Assembly (NCBI GenBank): GCA_051004815.1
Contig: JBPCJY010000136.1
Location: 1-62,405, forward strand
DNA length: 62,405 nt
Direction of reading: 5' to 3'
Source: JBBQXY01 sp051004815
GTDB taxonomy: Bacteria > Chloroflexota > Ktedonobacteria > Ktedonobacterales > Ktedonobacteraceae
Both the position numbers and the translations under genes were made by a program. Shown here one piece after another: positions 37,229 to 45,041 of the stretch. How positions within the stretch are numbered: position 1 is the stretch's first letter; every line of letters begins with the position of its first letter. The notes beneath the pieces were generated by a model. It saw nothing but the letters and a program-made list of their open reading frames with translations, searched no databases and was not told the DNA's origin.

Positions 37229-37909
37229 ATGGGTGTGTTAGTGCTAGGGCTTTATGCTGAAGGGCGTACCGATGAACGTTTTTTACCAATCATCGTTAGG
37301 CGCACGGCGGAGCAGATTTTGCTCCAACATGAACAGATAGATATAGAGGTGCTAGATCCGATTATTGTAAAGAAAACAGCTGGAATTCAAGGGAGAGGTA
37401 ATGAAATTTTACAAGCTGCTTATGATGCTGAGGGATATGATGCGCTTGTGGTACACTCAGATTCTGATAACCGTACATGGGAACAAACACTACAACAACG
37501 CTTTGAACCAGGAAAGCAACTTGTTCAAAGTTGTACCGCTAGAGTTTGTCAGCATGTGATACCAATTATTACGGTGCGAATGGTAGAAGCATGGTTGTTA
37601 GCCGATTATGATACATTGCGTAAGACACTTGGCACCAGCTTAAATGCGAGAGATTTGAATTTGCCAGAGAAAGCCAGGCAGATTGAGTCAATTCGTGACC
37701 CTAAACAGGCAATTGACCTGGTTATAAGAAATATCTATCCTAACCAGACTCACCAATGGACCAGGATTCGCGGAGAGCTCTATGCTAAATTAGCTCCTCG
37801 AATACAACTGGAGCAACTGGAAAAACTGGATGCCTATAAGCAGTTCAAAGAGGATTTGACCAATATACTGCAAATCCTTGGTAAAATACCTGCTAAACAT
37901 CGACTGTAA
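37229..37909 (+). CDS. DUF4276-type TOPRIM-like protein paired with the ATPase
   Basis: 226 residues. The early Glu in YAEGRTDERFL, the paired Asp residues of VVHSDSDNR near 85 and the later VEAWLLADYDTL near 131 match the DUF4276-type arrangement, a presumed metal-binding TOPRIM nuclease core. It begins 11 bases after the ATPase stop codon, so the two are translated together. Comparable pairs are AriA/AriB of PARIS and AbiLi/AbiLii (RloB-like), where the small protein acts as the effector. Function here is inference from context. Confidence 0.72.
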   Translation: MGVLVLGLYAEGRTDERFLPIIVRRTAEQILLQHEQIDIEVLDPIIVKKTAGIQGRGNEILQAAYDAEGYDALVVHSDSDNRTWEQTLQQRFEPGKQLVQSCTARVCQHVIPIITVRMVEAWLLADYDTLRKTLGTSLNARDLNLPEKARQIESIRDPKQAIDLVIRNIYPNQTHQWTRIRGELYAKLAPRIQLEQLEKLDAYKQFKEDLTNILQILGKIPAKHRL

Positions 37910-37941
37910 TCAAGATTAGCAATTACAATAGGAAGTGATCC

Positions 37942-39351
37942 ATGCCCTACCTATCCATTAAAGAAGCATCCGACGACATTCGTTCCGGCATGACGACACC
38001 AACTGAACTGGTGCATGAAGCATTGGAACGGATCGATCAGCTTGAGCCGGAGATACAGGCCTTTATCACCGTGCTGCGCGACTCGGCATTGAAAGATGCG
38101 GAAAGGGCCGAATTGGAGCAGCGCACAGGCTTCAATCGGAGTCCGCTGCACGGCGTGCCTATTGCCGTCAAAGATATTATTGCCGTCAAGGATGTGCGTA
38201 CCACCGCAGGCTCTCAAGTGCTCGCTGATTATATTTCGCACGAAGACGCCATGGTCGTTGAGCAGTTGCGCAAAGCGGGAGCCATCATCATTGGCAAGAC
38301 CAATACGCACGAATTTGCCTATGGCACCTATACGCCGCCAACACGCAACCCTTGGGATACAACGCGCATTCCTGGTGGTTCCAGTGGCGGCTCAGCCGCC
38401 GCCACCGTCGCGGGTATGTGCCTTGGAGCAATTGGCAGCGATACCGGCGGCTCGATTCGCATTCCCGCCGCGTGCTGCGGCATCACTGGCCTCAAGCCAA
38501 CATATGGCCGGGTCAGCTGCTTTGGCGTGATACCGCTTAGCTGGTCACTTGACCATGTTGGACCATTGGGCCGCAGCGCGGAAGATTGCGCCATGTTATT
38601 TGATGCCATTGCTGGCTATGATCCGCGCGACCCCAATAGCGTGAGTGGCCCACCTAGCCGCTCTGCCGCCCTGCTCATTAACGGCGCGGAAGGACGCGGC
38701 CCCCTTTCGTTGCAAGGACTCAAGATAGGGCTACCGCAAGACGCGTTTATCGGCCCACTCGACCCAGAGGTGCGCTCGGCCTGGCGAGCCGCATTGCTCG
38801 TGCTGCAAGAAGAGGGTGCGGAAATAATCGATGTCGAACTGCCACGCCCCACGATAGAGATGTACCGCACCATCCAAAGCCCAGAGGCGACGCTTTCTCA
38901 CCAGCAAAAGGGCTGGTTGACCGATAAGCTTGACCTTTATACCGAACAGACACGCGAACGGCTGTTACGAGGGCAAACTATTCCTGCCGTAGATTACCTG
39001 CGAGCGCAATACGAGCGGCGCATCTTTTCGAGCGCGTTGCGAACCGTTATGCAGCACGTTGATGCATTGGCACTGCCCACTCTCCCTATTCCTGCCATTC
39101 CAATCACGCAGATTGACCAGGAGATCAACATCGAAGGAGTAACGATGGGTACCGCGCACGCGCTTTTGAGCCTGACCATGCCGTTTAACCTGGCTGGCCT
39201 ACCGGCGGCATCATGCCCATGTGGTTTTACGGCGAACGGGCTGCCGCTAGGGCTGCAAATAGTCGGCAAGCCGTTTGAGGAATCGACGGTGCTACGCATT
39301 GCCCACGCCTACCAGCAATTGACCGATTGGCACCGCCGCGAACTACCCTGA
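37942..39351 (+). CDS. amidase-signature family hydrolase
   Basis: 469 residues of the amidase signature family with the Ser-Ser-Lys triad: Lys in VPIAVKDII near 75, the cis-Ser in PGGSSGGSAAA and the nucleophile Ser in GSDTGGSIRIPA near 172. The overall look is close to GatA of the Glu-tRNA(Gln) amidotransferase, but no gatB or gatC is nearby and the sequence does not settle it, so I leave it as an amidase. Base composition returns to the genome norm here, after the ATPase/TOPRIM pair. PIMT-like gene follows by 17 bases. Confidence 0.88.
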   Translation: MPYLSIKEASDDIRSGMTTPTELVHEALERIDQLEPEIQAFITVLRDSALKDAERAELEQRTGFNRSPLHGVPIAVKDIIAVKDVRTTAGSQVLADYISHEDAMVVEQLRKAGAIIIGKTNTHEFAYGTYTPPTRNPWDTTRIPGGSSGGSAAATVAGMCLGAIGSDTGGSIRIPAACCGITGLKPTYGRVSCFGVIPLSWSLDHVGPLGRSAEDCAMLFDAIAGYDPRDPNSVSGPPSRSAALLINGAEGRGPLSLQGLKIGLPQDAFIGPLDPEVRSAWRAALLVLQEEGAEIIDVELPRPTIEMYRTIQSPEATLSHQQKGWLTDKLDLYTEQTRERLLRGQTIPAVDYLRAQYERRIFSSALRTVMQHVDALALPTLPIPAIPITQIDQEINIEGVTMGTAHALLSLTMPFNLAGLPAASCPCGFTANGLPLGLQIVGKPFEESTVLRIAHAYQQLTDWHRRELP

Positions 39352-39368
39352 GCAAAAAGGACTGTGCT

Positions 39369-40643
39369 ATGGATGGAAACAACGATGATAGGCGCAAGCC
39401 AGACGTAGAGAAACTGCATCAGGGCCTTGTCGATCAATTGAAAAGCCAGGGTCACATCGCCGATCCTCTGGTCGAGGCGGCGTTTCGCGCCGTGCCGCGC
39501 CACCTTTTCTTACCTGACAAATCACCAGCAGAGGTCTATCGCGACGAGGCTATCGCGACCAAGTTTCTCGACGGTTCCTCCATCAGTGCTTCTTCTCAAC
39601 CCGCTATCATGGCGATCATGCTGGAACAGCTTCAATTGAAACCTGGTCTGCGCGTCCTCGAAATTGGCGCAGGCACAGGCTACAATGCCGCCCTCATGGC
39701 TTATATCGTTGGGGAGACAGGCCAGGTAATCACAGTAGATATCGACGAAGATATCGTAGACAATGCCCGGACACATCTTATCACGGCTGGCTTTGAGCGC
39801 GTATGGGTCATATGTGCCGATGGAGGTGCGGGCTACGCGCATGCCGCCCCTTATGACCGTATCATTTTGACGGTAGGAGCCAGCGATATAACACCAGCAT
39901 GGCACGACCAATTGAAACCAGGTGGGCGGCTTTTATTGCCTTTAACGTTACGTGAGCCACAAGTTTCCGTGGCCTTCGAGCAGGTTGACGATCACCTTGC
40001 CAGTGTCTCGGTGCGAGCATGCGGCTTCATGATGCTGCGCGGAGCTTTTGCCGAGCCAACCTTCCGCGTACAACTAGGCCCTGAACCTCTCCTCTTTCTA
40101 TGGCTGAGAGAGCACCGTTTCCTGGATACCGATACCGTATACCAGTGGTTAACAGGCCCTGGCCGCGATAGAGCGACCGGTGTGAAAGTAATGCCGCGTG
40201 AATTATTCTTCGGACTCCATATGTGGTTGGCGTTGCATGAAGCTGATTATTGCCAGGTAATCTTCGATATATCGTTAGTCGAGCAAGGCATCATTCCTCT
40301 GTTCCTTCAACTTTTCACGACTAGCAAATTCACTAGTTCTTTTGGTTTGCTGGGCGATAGCGGTATCTGCGTCCTCACACGTCCCCTCGCACAATTCACA
40401 AGCGAAGAGAATACGTTGCCGACAACCCCTTTCGAGGTATATGTGAAAAGTTTTGGCCCGGACGAATCGCTCGCATCTCGCCTCATCGAACTGGTATCCG
40501 CCTGGAATGCCGCCGGTCATCCCACCGAAGAACACCTGCATATTAAAGCCTACCCACGCGCTGTTGCCTATACACCTGCCGCCAACGAAATGGTTATTCA
40601 GAAACAATGGACACAACTGGCTGTAAGCTGGGAACTCCCGTAG
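39369..40643 (+). CDS. PIMT-like class I methyltransferase, second copy
   Basis: The ATG at 39369 has AAAAGGA about seven bases upstream and is preferred to the longer frame that overlaps the amidase. The 424 residues include the typical VEAAFRAVPRHLFLP, ISASSQPAIMAIMLEQL, VLEIGAGTGYNAALM and YDRIILTVGASDITPAW, followed by a C-terminal part of about 210 residues with no named domain. The same layout is seen in the gene at 27124-28308. A true protein-repair role is less likely than modification of a specific protein or peptide, but this is inference. Confidence 0.82.
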   Translation: MDGNNDDRRKPDVEKLHQGLVDQLKSQGHIADPLVEAAFRAVPRHLFLPDKSPAEVYRDEAIATKFLDGSSISASSQPAIMAIMLEQLQLKPGLRVLEIGAGTGYNAALMAYIVGETGQVITVDIDEDIVDNARTHLITAGFERVWVICADGGAGYAHAAPYDRIILTVGASDITPAWHDQLKPGGRLLLPLTLREPQVSVAFEQVDDHLASVSVRACGFMMLRGAFAEPTFRVQLGPEPLLFLWLREHRFLDTDTVYQWLTGPGRDRATGVKVMPRELFFGLHMWLALHEADYCQVIFDISLVEQGIIPLFLQLFTTSKFTSSFGLLGDSGICVLTRPLAQFTSEENTLPTTPFEVYVKSFGPDESLASRLIELVSAWNAAGHPTEEHLHIKAYPRAVAYTPAANEMVIQKQWTQLAVSWELP

Positions 40644-40661
40644 AGGAGCTTGCATGCGTCC

Positions 40662-41765
40662 TTATACGATCGTTTCCACATGGCCCCATACGCTGGTTTG
40701 CCAGTCATCCACAGCTCCGTCTTGGCTGTGCCAATCGGGCAGAGGCATCTGTAGGTGTTGAGAGAGCGCGTTGACATAGGGTTCGTACATACCGCGAAGC
40801 TTGGTGAGTTTATGCTCAGCTTTCTCTCCATCATTGAGAGTAATGCCTGACGAGGCCAGAAACTCACGCAAGCGAACAAAATCAGCAGACGAAAGACGAT
40901 CCATTGGAGCAGTAGGAACATGATGCTTAAATATCTGGGCGAGGTCAACGGCGGCATGACGTGCAATAGCAAAGGTAAACCATGCCGATTGAGCAGTAGA
41001 GCCTTCCATACTCACAATAATCAAGGCGCAAACATCCAGGATCGTGGTTAGCGTTGCCAACCACGATTGATGTTCATGCTGAGAACGGTAGTACATCAAC
41101 ACCTGGTAGGAGAGATGGCTTTCCAACAAATCCGCGCACCAACGTTCCCAATCATGCAGGTGTTCGACCAACTCGCCTTTATCCTGTACGCGACGATGGC
41201 GGCGCAATAGCTCACCCGCGCTCGGCGGCGAACCAGCGTGCGCATCAAGCAAAGAGATGCCTGCCTCACGTCGTGAAAAAGATTGATAAATGACCGGCAG
41301 GTAGCTAATAACGAGCGCGAGGAAACCGAATCCCGTGCCTGCTTCCGCGACGGTCAGGATACGCGCCAGCGTAGAAAGAGGCCGCACATCCCCCAGACCT
41401 AACGTGAAAAATGTGGTGCCGCTCATATACAAGTCCGTGCCGAAGTTCACTACCCTCTCCGGTGCCTCCACGGACGAGCCAAATCCCCATTGGAGCAGGG
41501 CGAAACCAACAACCAGAAGCACGGCCCATACCACCAACAGGATAATCAGTGAAAGTGGGCCAAATAAGCTGAGATAGTATTCCTTGCGGTTCAGCGAGCG
41601 TAGTTTACGCCCCCCCATTGACCACACAAACCAGGTAGACTGGTAGAACAGGCGGGCCAAGCGAATGGCTCGTGAAACACGACGCGGCAAGATAACAGTT
41701 TCAAAGGCGTCTTGCAAAATACCGAAAATAATGATGACGCCAAGAATGCCAACCAGAATCCTCAT
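40662..41765 (-). CDS. two-span potassium-channel-like membrane protein
   Basis: 367 residues. Membrane spans lie near 1-20, 72-95 and 132-152; between the last two is a pore loop with the selectivity-filter-like TTFFTLGLGD near 118. This is close to the TxGxGD of K+ channels, with Leu where Val/Ile/Tyr usually stand, so ion selectivity is uncertain. A cytoplasmic domain of about 200 residues follows. Convergent with the PIMT-like gene (18-base gap). Confidence 0.78.
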   Translation of the reverse strand: MRILVGILGVIIIFGILQDAFETVILPRRVSRAIRLARLFYQSTWFVWSMGGRKLRSLNRKEYYLSLFGPLSLIILLVVWAVLLVVGFALLQWGFGSSVEAPERVVNFGTDLYMSGTTFFTLGLGDVRPLSTLARILTVAEAGTGFGFLALVISYLPVIYQSFSRREAGISLLDAHAGSPPSAGELLRRHRRVQDKGELVEHLHDWERWCADLLESHLSYQVLMYYRSQHEHQSWLATLTTILDVCALIIVSMEGSTAQSAWFTFAIARHAAVDLAQIFKHHVPTAPMDRLSSADFVRLREFLASSGITLNDGEKAEHKLTKLRGMYEPYVNALSQHLQMPLPDWHSQDGAVDDWQTSVWGHVETIV

Positions 41766-41859
41766 ATATTATCTTTATTTTATGCCATAGCCTGGAAGTG
41801 CTGGATGCTTCCAGACAGTATGACTTCCTTTTCCTTTTCGGATAGTGAATTTGCCAGAC

Positions 41860-42459
41860 TCACAAAAAAAACAGTTCAACAGGTACATCGAACCCTGGCA
41901 ATATTTTTGATGGTAGTATTGCTTTGCCACGAAAAACACCCTGTGAATAATACTTGCCGGCTTCCAGTAAAAATACCTCCACGGTATGCGCGATAGGATC
42001 GGTGATCCAGTATTCGGGAACACCTGAGTTGGCGTAGGCATCATATTTTTCGCGGCGATCATGGGTTGCGGTGCCGGGTGAAGCGACCTCAACAACGAGA
42101 TCGGGTGTACCAATAATACGTGAAGCCTTTACTTTATGCAGATGGGCCTCTAATAAAAGCAGAACATCCGGCTGAAACACGTCGCCAGGAGCGATTTCAA
42201 CGTCAATGGGAGCCATAAACACACGCCCAAGATTGAACTGCTTGACGTGATTGCGCAAGTAGGAGAATATTTCTCCCGCCACTTGCTGGTGGGCGGGATT
42301 GGGCGCAGGTGTCATAAAAAGCACTCCATTCACAATTTCGTAGTGGTACCCGTCGTCTGGTAAGGCGGCATAGTGAGCATATGTCCATTGTCCTTGCTTC
42401 GGGCCTGGAACATGATTGGCCGGGGTGACCACCACAAACCTGTCGGATGTCATTGTCAT
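41860..42459 (-). CDS. Uma2-family (DUF820) putative nuclease
   Basis: A 199-residue member of the Uma2 family, restriction-nuclease-like PD-(D/E)xK proteins found in many copies in Chloroflexota and cyanobacteria. Visible motifs are YEIVNGVLFMTPAP, QPDVLLLLE, the catalytic segment TPDLVVEVASPGT, and the RREKYDAYANSGVPEYWI stretch with the conserved Lys and Tyr. The ATG at 42459 has AAGGGTG at a good distance; a GTG at 42468 is possible. Biological role unknown. Confidence 0.85.
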   Translation of the reverse strand: MTMTSDRFVVVTPANHVPGPKQGQWTYAHYAALPDDGYHYEIVNGVLFMTPAPNPAHQQVAGEIFSYLRNHVKQFNLGRVFMAPIDVEIAPGDVFQPDVLLLLEAHLHKVKASRIIGTPDLVVEVASPGTATHDRREKYDAYANSGVPEYWITDPIAHTVEVFLLEAGKYYSQGVFRGKAILPSKILPGFDVPVELFFL

Positions 42460-42570
42460 TTCAGCCACCCTTTCATCTATAGAAAAGAAAGATGGTACTA
42501 CATTTCATGGTCTAATCATACCATACGGAAACGAGTGATTGGTGCCATTCTTGCTTCACGCCACAAATAG

Positions 42571-42735
42571 ATACCCGCCATCAGCTACGCCAACTGGTTT
42601 TCCTACACGCTCGATTTCCTCAGCAGAACTGAGATCTACCGCGCCATTCGCACCACCCATGCTGTCTGTGCCAAGCGGCGCGTGCGCTTCGTGGGCGATT
42701 CAGGCCTGGACGATCAAAAGATCAGACAAGAACGC
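42571..42735 (+). pseudogene. short relic of a transposase
   Basis: The plus strand encodes AISYANWFSYTLDFLSRTEI and then RRVRFVGDSGLDDQKI, which resembles an internal part of an IS4-like transposase with the catalytic Asp in VGDSGLDD. About 55 codons survive; neither the ends of the gene nor terminal repeats are seen. It lies against the 3' end of the HNH gene, so an insertion has probably been pruned here. Confidence 0.5.
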
Positions 42736-42742
42736 CTCAGCT

Positions 42743-43150
42743 TCAGAAGAACCACTTCTTTCTTCTGTTTTGCTCCTCGACTGCATGACAATTCGCGCAC
42801 AGGATAATGCACTTCCCAATCTCATCCTTGAGTCTCTCAATAGAAATGCCTCGACGCACAGCTTGAGAAACATCGAATGCCTTGAGCTTGCTATCTACAT
42901 GGTGGAACTGTAAGCACTCTGGACGCCATTCAGGGCATCTCGCGCACTTTTGCGTTGCCTTGTAGTTGCGATACCAATCAAATAAGGCCCTTCTTCTCTC
43001 ATTGACCTGTTGCTTCCTCTCCTTTCTGTGTGCAGGATACCACACGTTGTTGTGGTACGCCTTTTGATACCTCGACAGGTATTCGGCCCTTGACTCCCCA
43101 GGACGTTGCTCTCTCCAATCTTCATCATCCGGTATACGGACTCTTGGCAT
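42743..43150 (-). CDS. small HNH-endonuclease-like protein
   Basis: A 135-residue protein with a zinc-bound HNH core: KCARCPEW, FHHVD with the catalytic His, and CANCHAVEEQN. The N-terminal part is basic and rich in Arg and Tyr, as in homing or phage HNH enzymes. The start is ATG 43150, with AGGAGG seven bases upstream; a longer frame would run into the tRNA gene. Its start codon lies within the promoter of the divergent tRNA-Thr. It may be a mobile gene that targets or was left by insertion at this tRNA. Confidence 0.75.
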   Translation of the reverse strand: MPRVRIPDDEDWREQRPGESRAEYLSRYQKAYHNNVWYPAHRKERKQQVNERRRALFDWYRNYKATQKCARCPEWRPECLQFHHVDSKLKAFDVSQAVRRGISIERLKDEIGKCIILCANCHAVEEQNRRKKWFF

Positions 43151-43172
43151 CCTTGACCTCCTGTGGTATACT
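43144..43172 (+). promoter_or_regulatory. promoter of tRNA-Thr
   Basis: TTGGCA, 17 bases, then TATACT, with the tRNA starting eight bases downstream of the -10 box. The -35 box overlaps the opposite-strand start codon of the HNH gene. Confidence 0.7.
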
Positions 43173-43180
43173 GCTTTCAT

Positions 43181-43252
43181 GCCGATGTAGCTCAATGGCA
43201 GAGCAGTTGCTTTGTAAGCATCAGGTTAGGGGTTCAAGTCCCCTCGTCGGCT
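43181..43252 (+). tRNA. tRNA-Thr with anticodon TGT
   Basis: A full cloverleaf fits these 72 bases: acceptor GCCGATG with CGTCGGC, D-arm GCTC/GAGC, anticodon loop TTTGTAA giving TGT, T-arm GGGTTCAAGTCCCC. The anticodon stem has one mismatch. CCA is not encoded, and a T run follows directly as terminator. TGT reads ACA and, by wobble, other Thr codons. Confidence 0.93.
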
Positions 43253-43390
43253 TTTTGCTGCTCTTGATACACTAAATGCTCGTGTAACATACTTCTGGCA
43301 GTGGCGGTTTACCATGCAATCTCCCACAGCACCTAGAAACAAGGCCACTTTATGGGTGGCGCGGTACGAGGGCTAACTTGCTTTGCCATG

Positions 43391-43421
43391 GCGGTTTACA
43401 AAACCACTGAGCTACATTGGC
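43391..43421 (-). pseudogene. truncated relic of a second tRNA-Thr(TGT)
   Basis: On the minus strand GCCAATGTAGCTCA, the 5' end of a tRNA, runs straight into a complete anticodon arm: GTGGT, loop TTTGTAA, ACCGC. The D-loop and the 3' half with the T-arm are missing. The loop equals that of the intact tRNA-Thr 140 bases away on the other strand. The short direct repeat TGGCGGTTTAC occurs here and at 43302-43312, suggesting a rearrangement. Confidence 0.55.
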
Positions 43422-43478
43422 ATAGAAAATAATATAGCATAAGTGTCAATGTGGTTGAGCTTGCTAGCATCCTAACCT

Positions 43479-43511
43479 AAGAGAGAAGCGCATACTATTC
43501 GCTTCTCTCTT
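43479..43511 (-). terminator. hairpin just past the M16 peptidase gene
   Basis: AAGAGAGAAGCG and CGCTTCTCTCTT form a perfect 12-bp stem with a nine-base loop, four bases beyond the stop codon. The T tail is short. Confidence 0.6.
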
Positions 43512-43515
43512 GGGA

Positions 43516-44790
43516 TTATGCCAACAGTTCAGCTTCGCTCAATGGGCCAAGGGCGGTCAATACCTGTTTTTCGCGGATGGGGAAGCGTTTCAAGGCGCGA
43601 ATGATATCAGCCGACGTAATCTTTTCGATGCGCTCTACCTCTTCATCGACTGTGACCAGGCGGCCTTCGGTCACCCAATCGGTGGCGAGTGAGAACATGC
43701 GCGAGAAGGTTGACTCGCTGCTCAGCACGACGCCGCTGATCCATTTATCTTTGGCACGGCGCACTTCGTCCTCGTAGACGCCCTCGTTCAAGAGGCTATC
43801 CAGTTCGGCACGCAGCATTTTGAGGACGCGTGGTGCCTCTTCCGGCGTAGAATTAGCCTGCATCATCAGAATGCCCGTCCCTTCCATCGCCCAGATGCTG
43901 GCACTGGCGGACTCCGCCAACCCTTTCTGGTAGATGTTCCAGTACAGCCGCGAACCATCGCCATCGCCCAGGATGCTGCTGCCAAGCACGGCGGCATAAT
44001 AATCGGGGTCCTTGACATCCACCGATGGCATGGCGAGTATCATAATCTGCTGTTTGAGCTTCTTATCAACTACGATATCGTTGACCGATTTCGTTGGCTC
44101 ATAGTGTTCTACATGGCGCGAGGCGTCCCCAGTACGCCAGTTGTTGCAGTGCTGCTCGATCACGTTAATGATGTGCGGCCAATCGAAATTGCCAGCCACC
44201 GAAAAGATCATATTATTCGCCGCGTAGCGACGATTCCAGTAGGTACGCATCTGCTCGGCATGCATGTTACGAATGCTTTCGGGTGTACCGAGTACGTCAT
44301 GGCCAAGAGGATGGTCACCAAAATACGTCTTTACCATACGGCGGTAGGTAGAGTTATATGGCTGATCCTCTGAACGGGCAATCTCGTTGACAATTACCTC
44401 TTTCTCTGTTTCAAAATCACTCTCAGCCAGCCGTGGATACATCATATCGCTCAAAAGGCCAACCGCCCGATCCAGGTACTCGCCGAGTACCCGCGCATAG
44501 TACACGGTAGCTTCGTGCGAGGTGAAGGCGTTGAGTTCCGCGCCAATCTTATTAAATTCTAGTGTGATCTCCTGCCAATCCAGCGTTTTGGTGCCTTTGA
44601 AAACCATATGCTCTAAAAAATGGGAGACGCCCGCTATGCCGGGATCGTACTCATCCCGCGACCCGGTATGCACGTAATAGGATACGGCCACCGACTCGAA
44701 ATCTGGCATGGGCTGACCAACAATTTGCAGTCCATTACTTAAACGATGGGTATGAAACACAGTGCCGTTACTAACTGTGGAATCTGTCAT
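43516..44790 (-). CDS. M16-family zinc peptidase
   Basis: 424 residues of the insulinase / processing-peptidase family. The inverted zinc motif HFLEH lies near residue 57 in SHFLEHMVFKGT, and ATVYYARVLGEYLDRAVGL with the distal Glu further on. A second, inactive M16 half covers about residues 220-420. Such enzymes digest short peptides or leader sequences; no target is evident. It stands alone, with a hairpin after its stop. Confidence 0.92.
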   Translation of the reverse strand: MTDSTVSNGTVFHTHRLSNGLQIVGQPMPDFESVAVSYYVHTGSRDEYDPGIAGVSHFLEHMVFKGTKTLDWQEITLEFNKIGAELNAFTSHEATVYYARVLGEYLDRAVGLLSDMMYPRLAESDFETEKEVIVNEIARSEDQPYNSTYRRMVKTYFGDHPLGHDVLGTPESIRNMHAEQMRTYWNRRYAANNMIFSVAGNFDWPHIINVIEQHCNNWRTGDASRHVEHYEPTKSVNDIVVDKKLKQQIMILAMPSVDVKDPDYYAAVLGSSILGDGDGSRLYWNIYQKGLAESASASIWAMEGTGILMMQANSTPEEAPRVLKMLRAELDSLLNEGVYEDEVRRAKDKWISGVVLSSESTFSRMFSLATDWVTEGRLVTVDEEVERIEKITSADIIRALKRFPIREKQVLTALGPLSEAELLA

Positions 44791-44985
44791 GTACTACTGC
44801 TCCTCCGCTGTGCAAAGCGTAAAAATTCTTTGTAACAGCATCATAGCCCTGCAAAGTGTTCGTTGTCAAATACGAAAACCTCTTCCACGAGAGTTGAATA
44901 TAGCAGAAACGTGTGATATGCTACCCTGTATGAGTATTTGTAGGAATTGTCCACCTTCATTATTGACGATATTCCCTGCGCTTCT

Positions 44986-45010
44986 CGTAGGAGCGAGGCT
45001 TGCCCGCCCG
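44986..45010. repeat. GTAGGAGCGAGGC palindromic repeat
   Basis: The stretch GTAGGAGCGAGGCTTGCCCG with its GCGAG/CTTGC hairpin is a relative of the copy at 8819-8848. It lies directly upstream of the ribosome binding site of the large histidine kinase. Confidence 0.5.
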
Positions 45011-45041
45011 TTCTACCAGTGAAGTGAGGAGAAATACATTC

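Noticed and set aside
37942..39351. gatA
   Set aside because: The amidase resembles GatA, but no gatB or gatC is present and many stand-alone amidases look alike.
42571..42735. Complete insertion sequence
   Set aside because: Only about 55 transposase codons remain, with no terminal repeats or target duplication.
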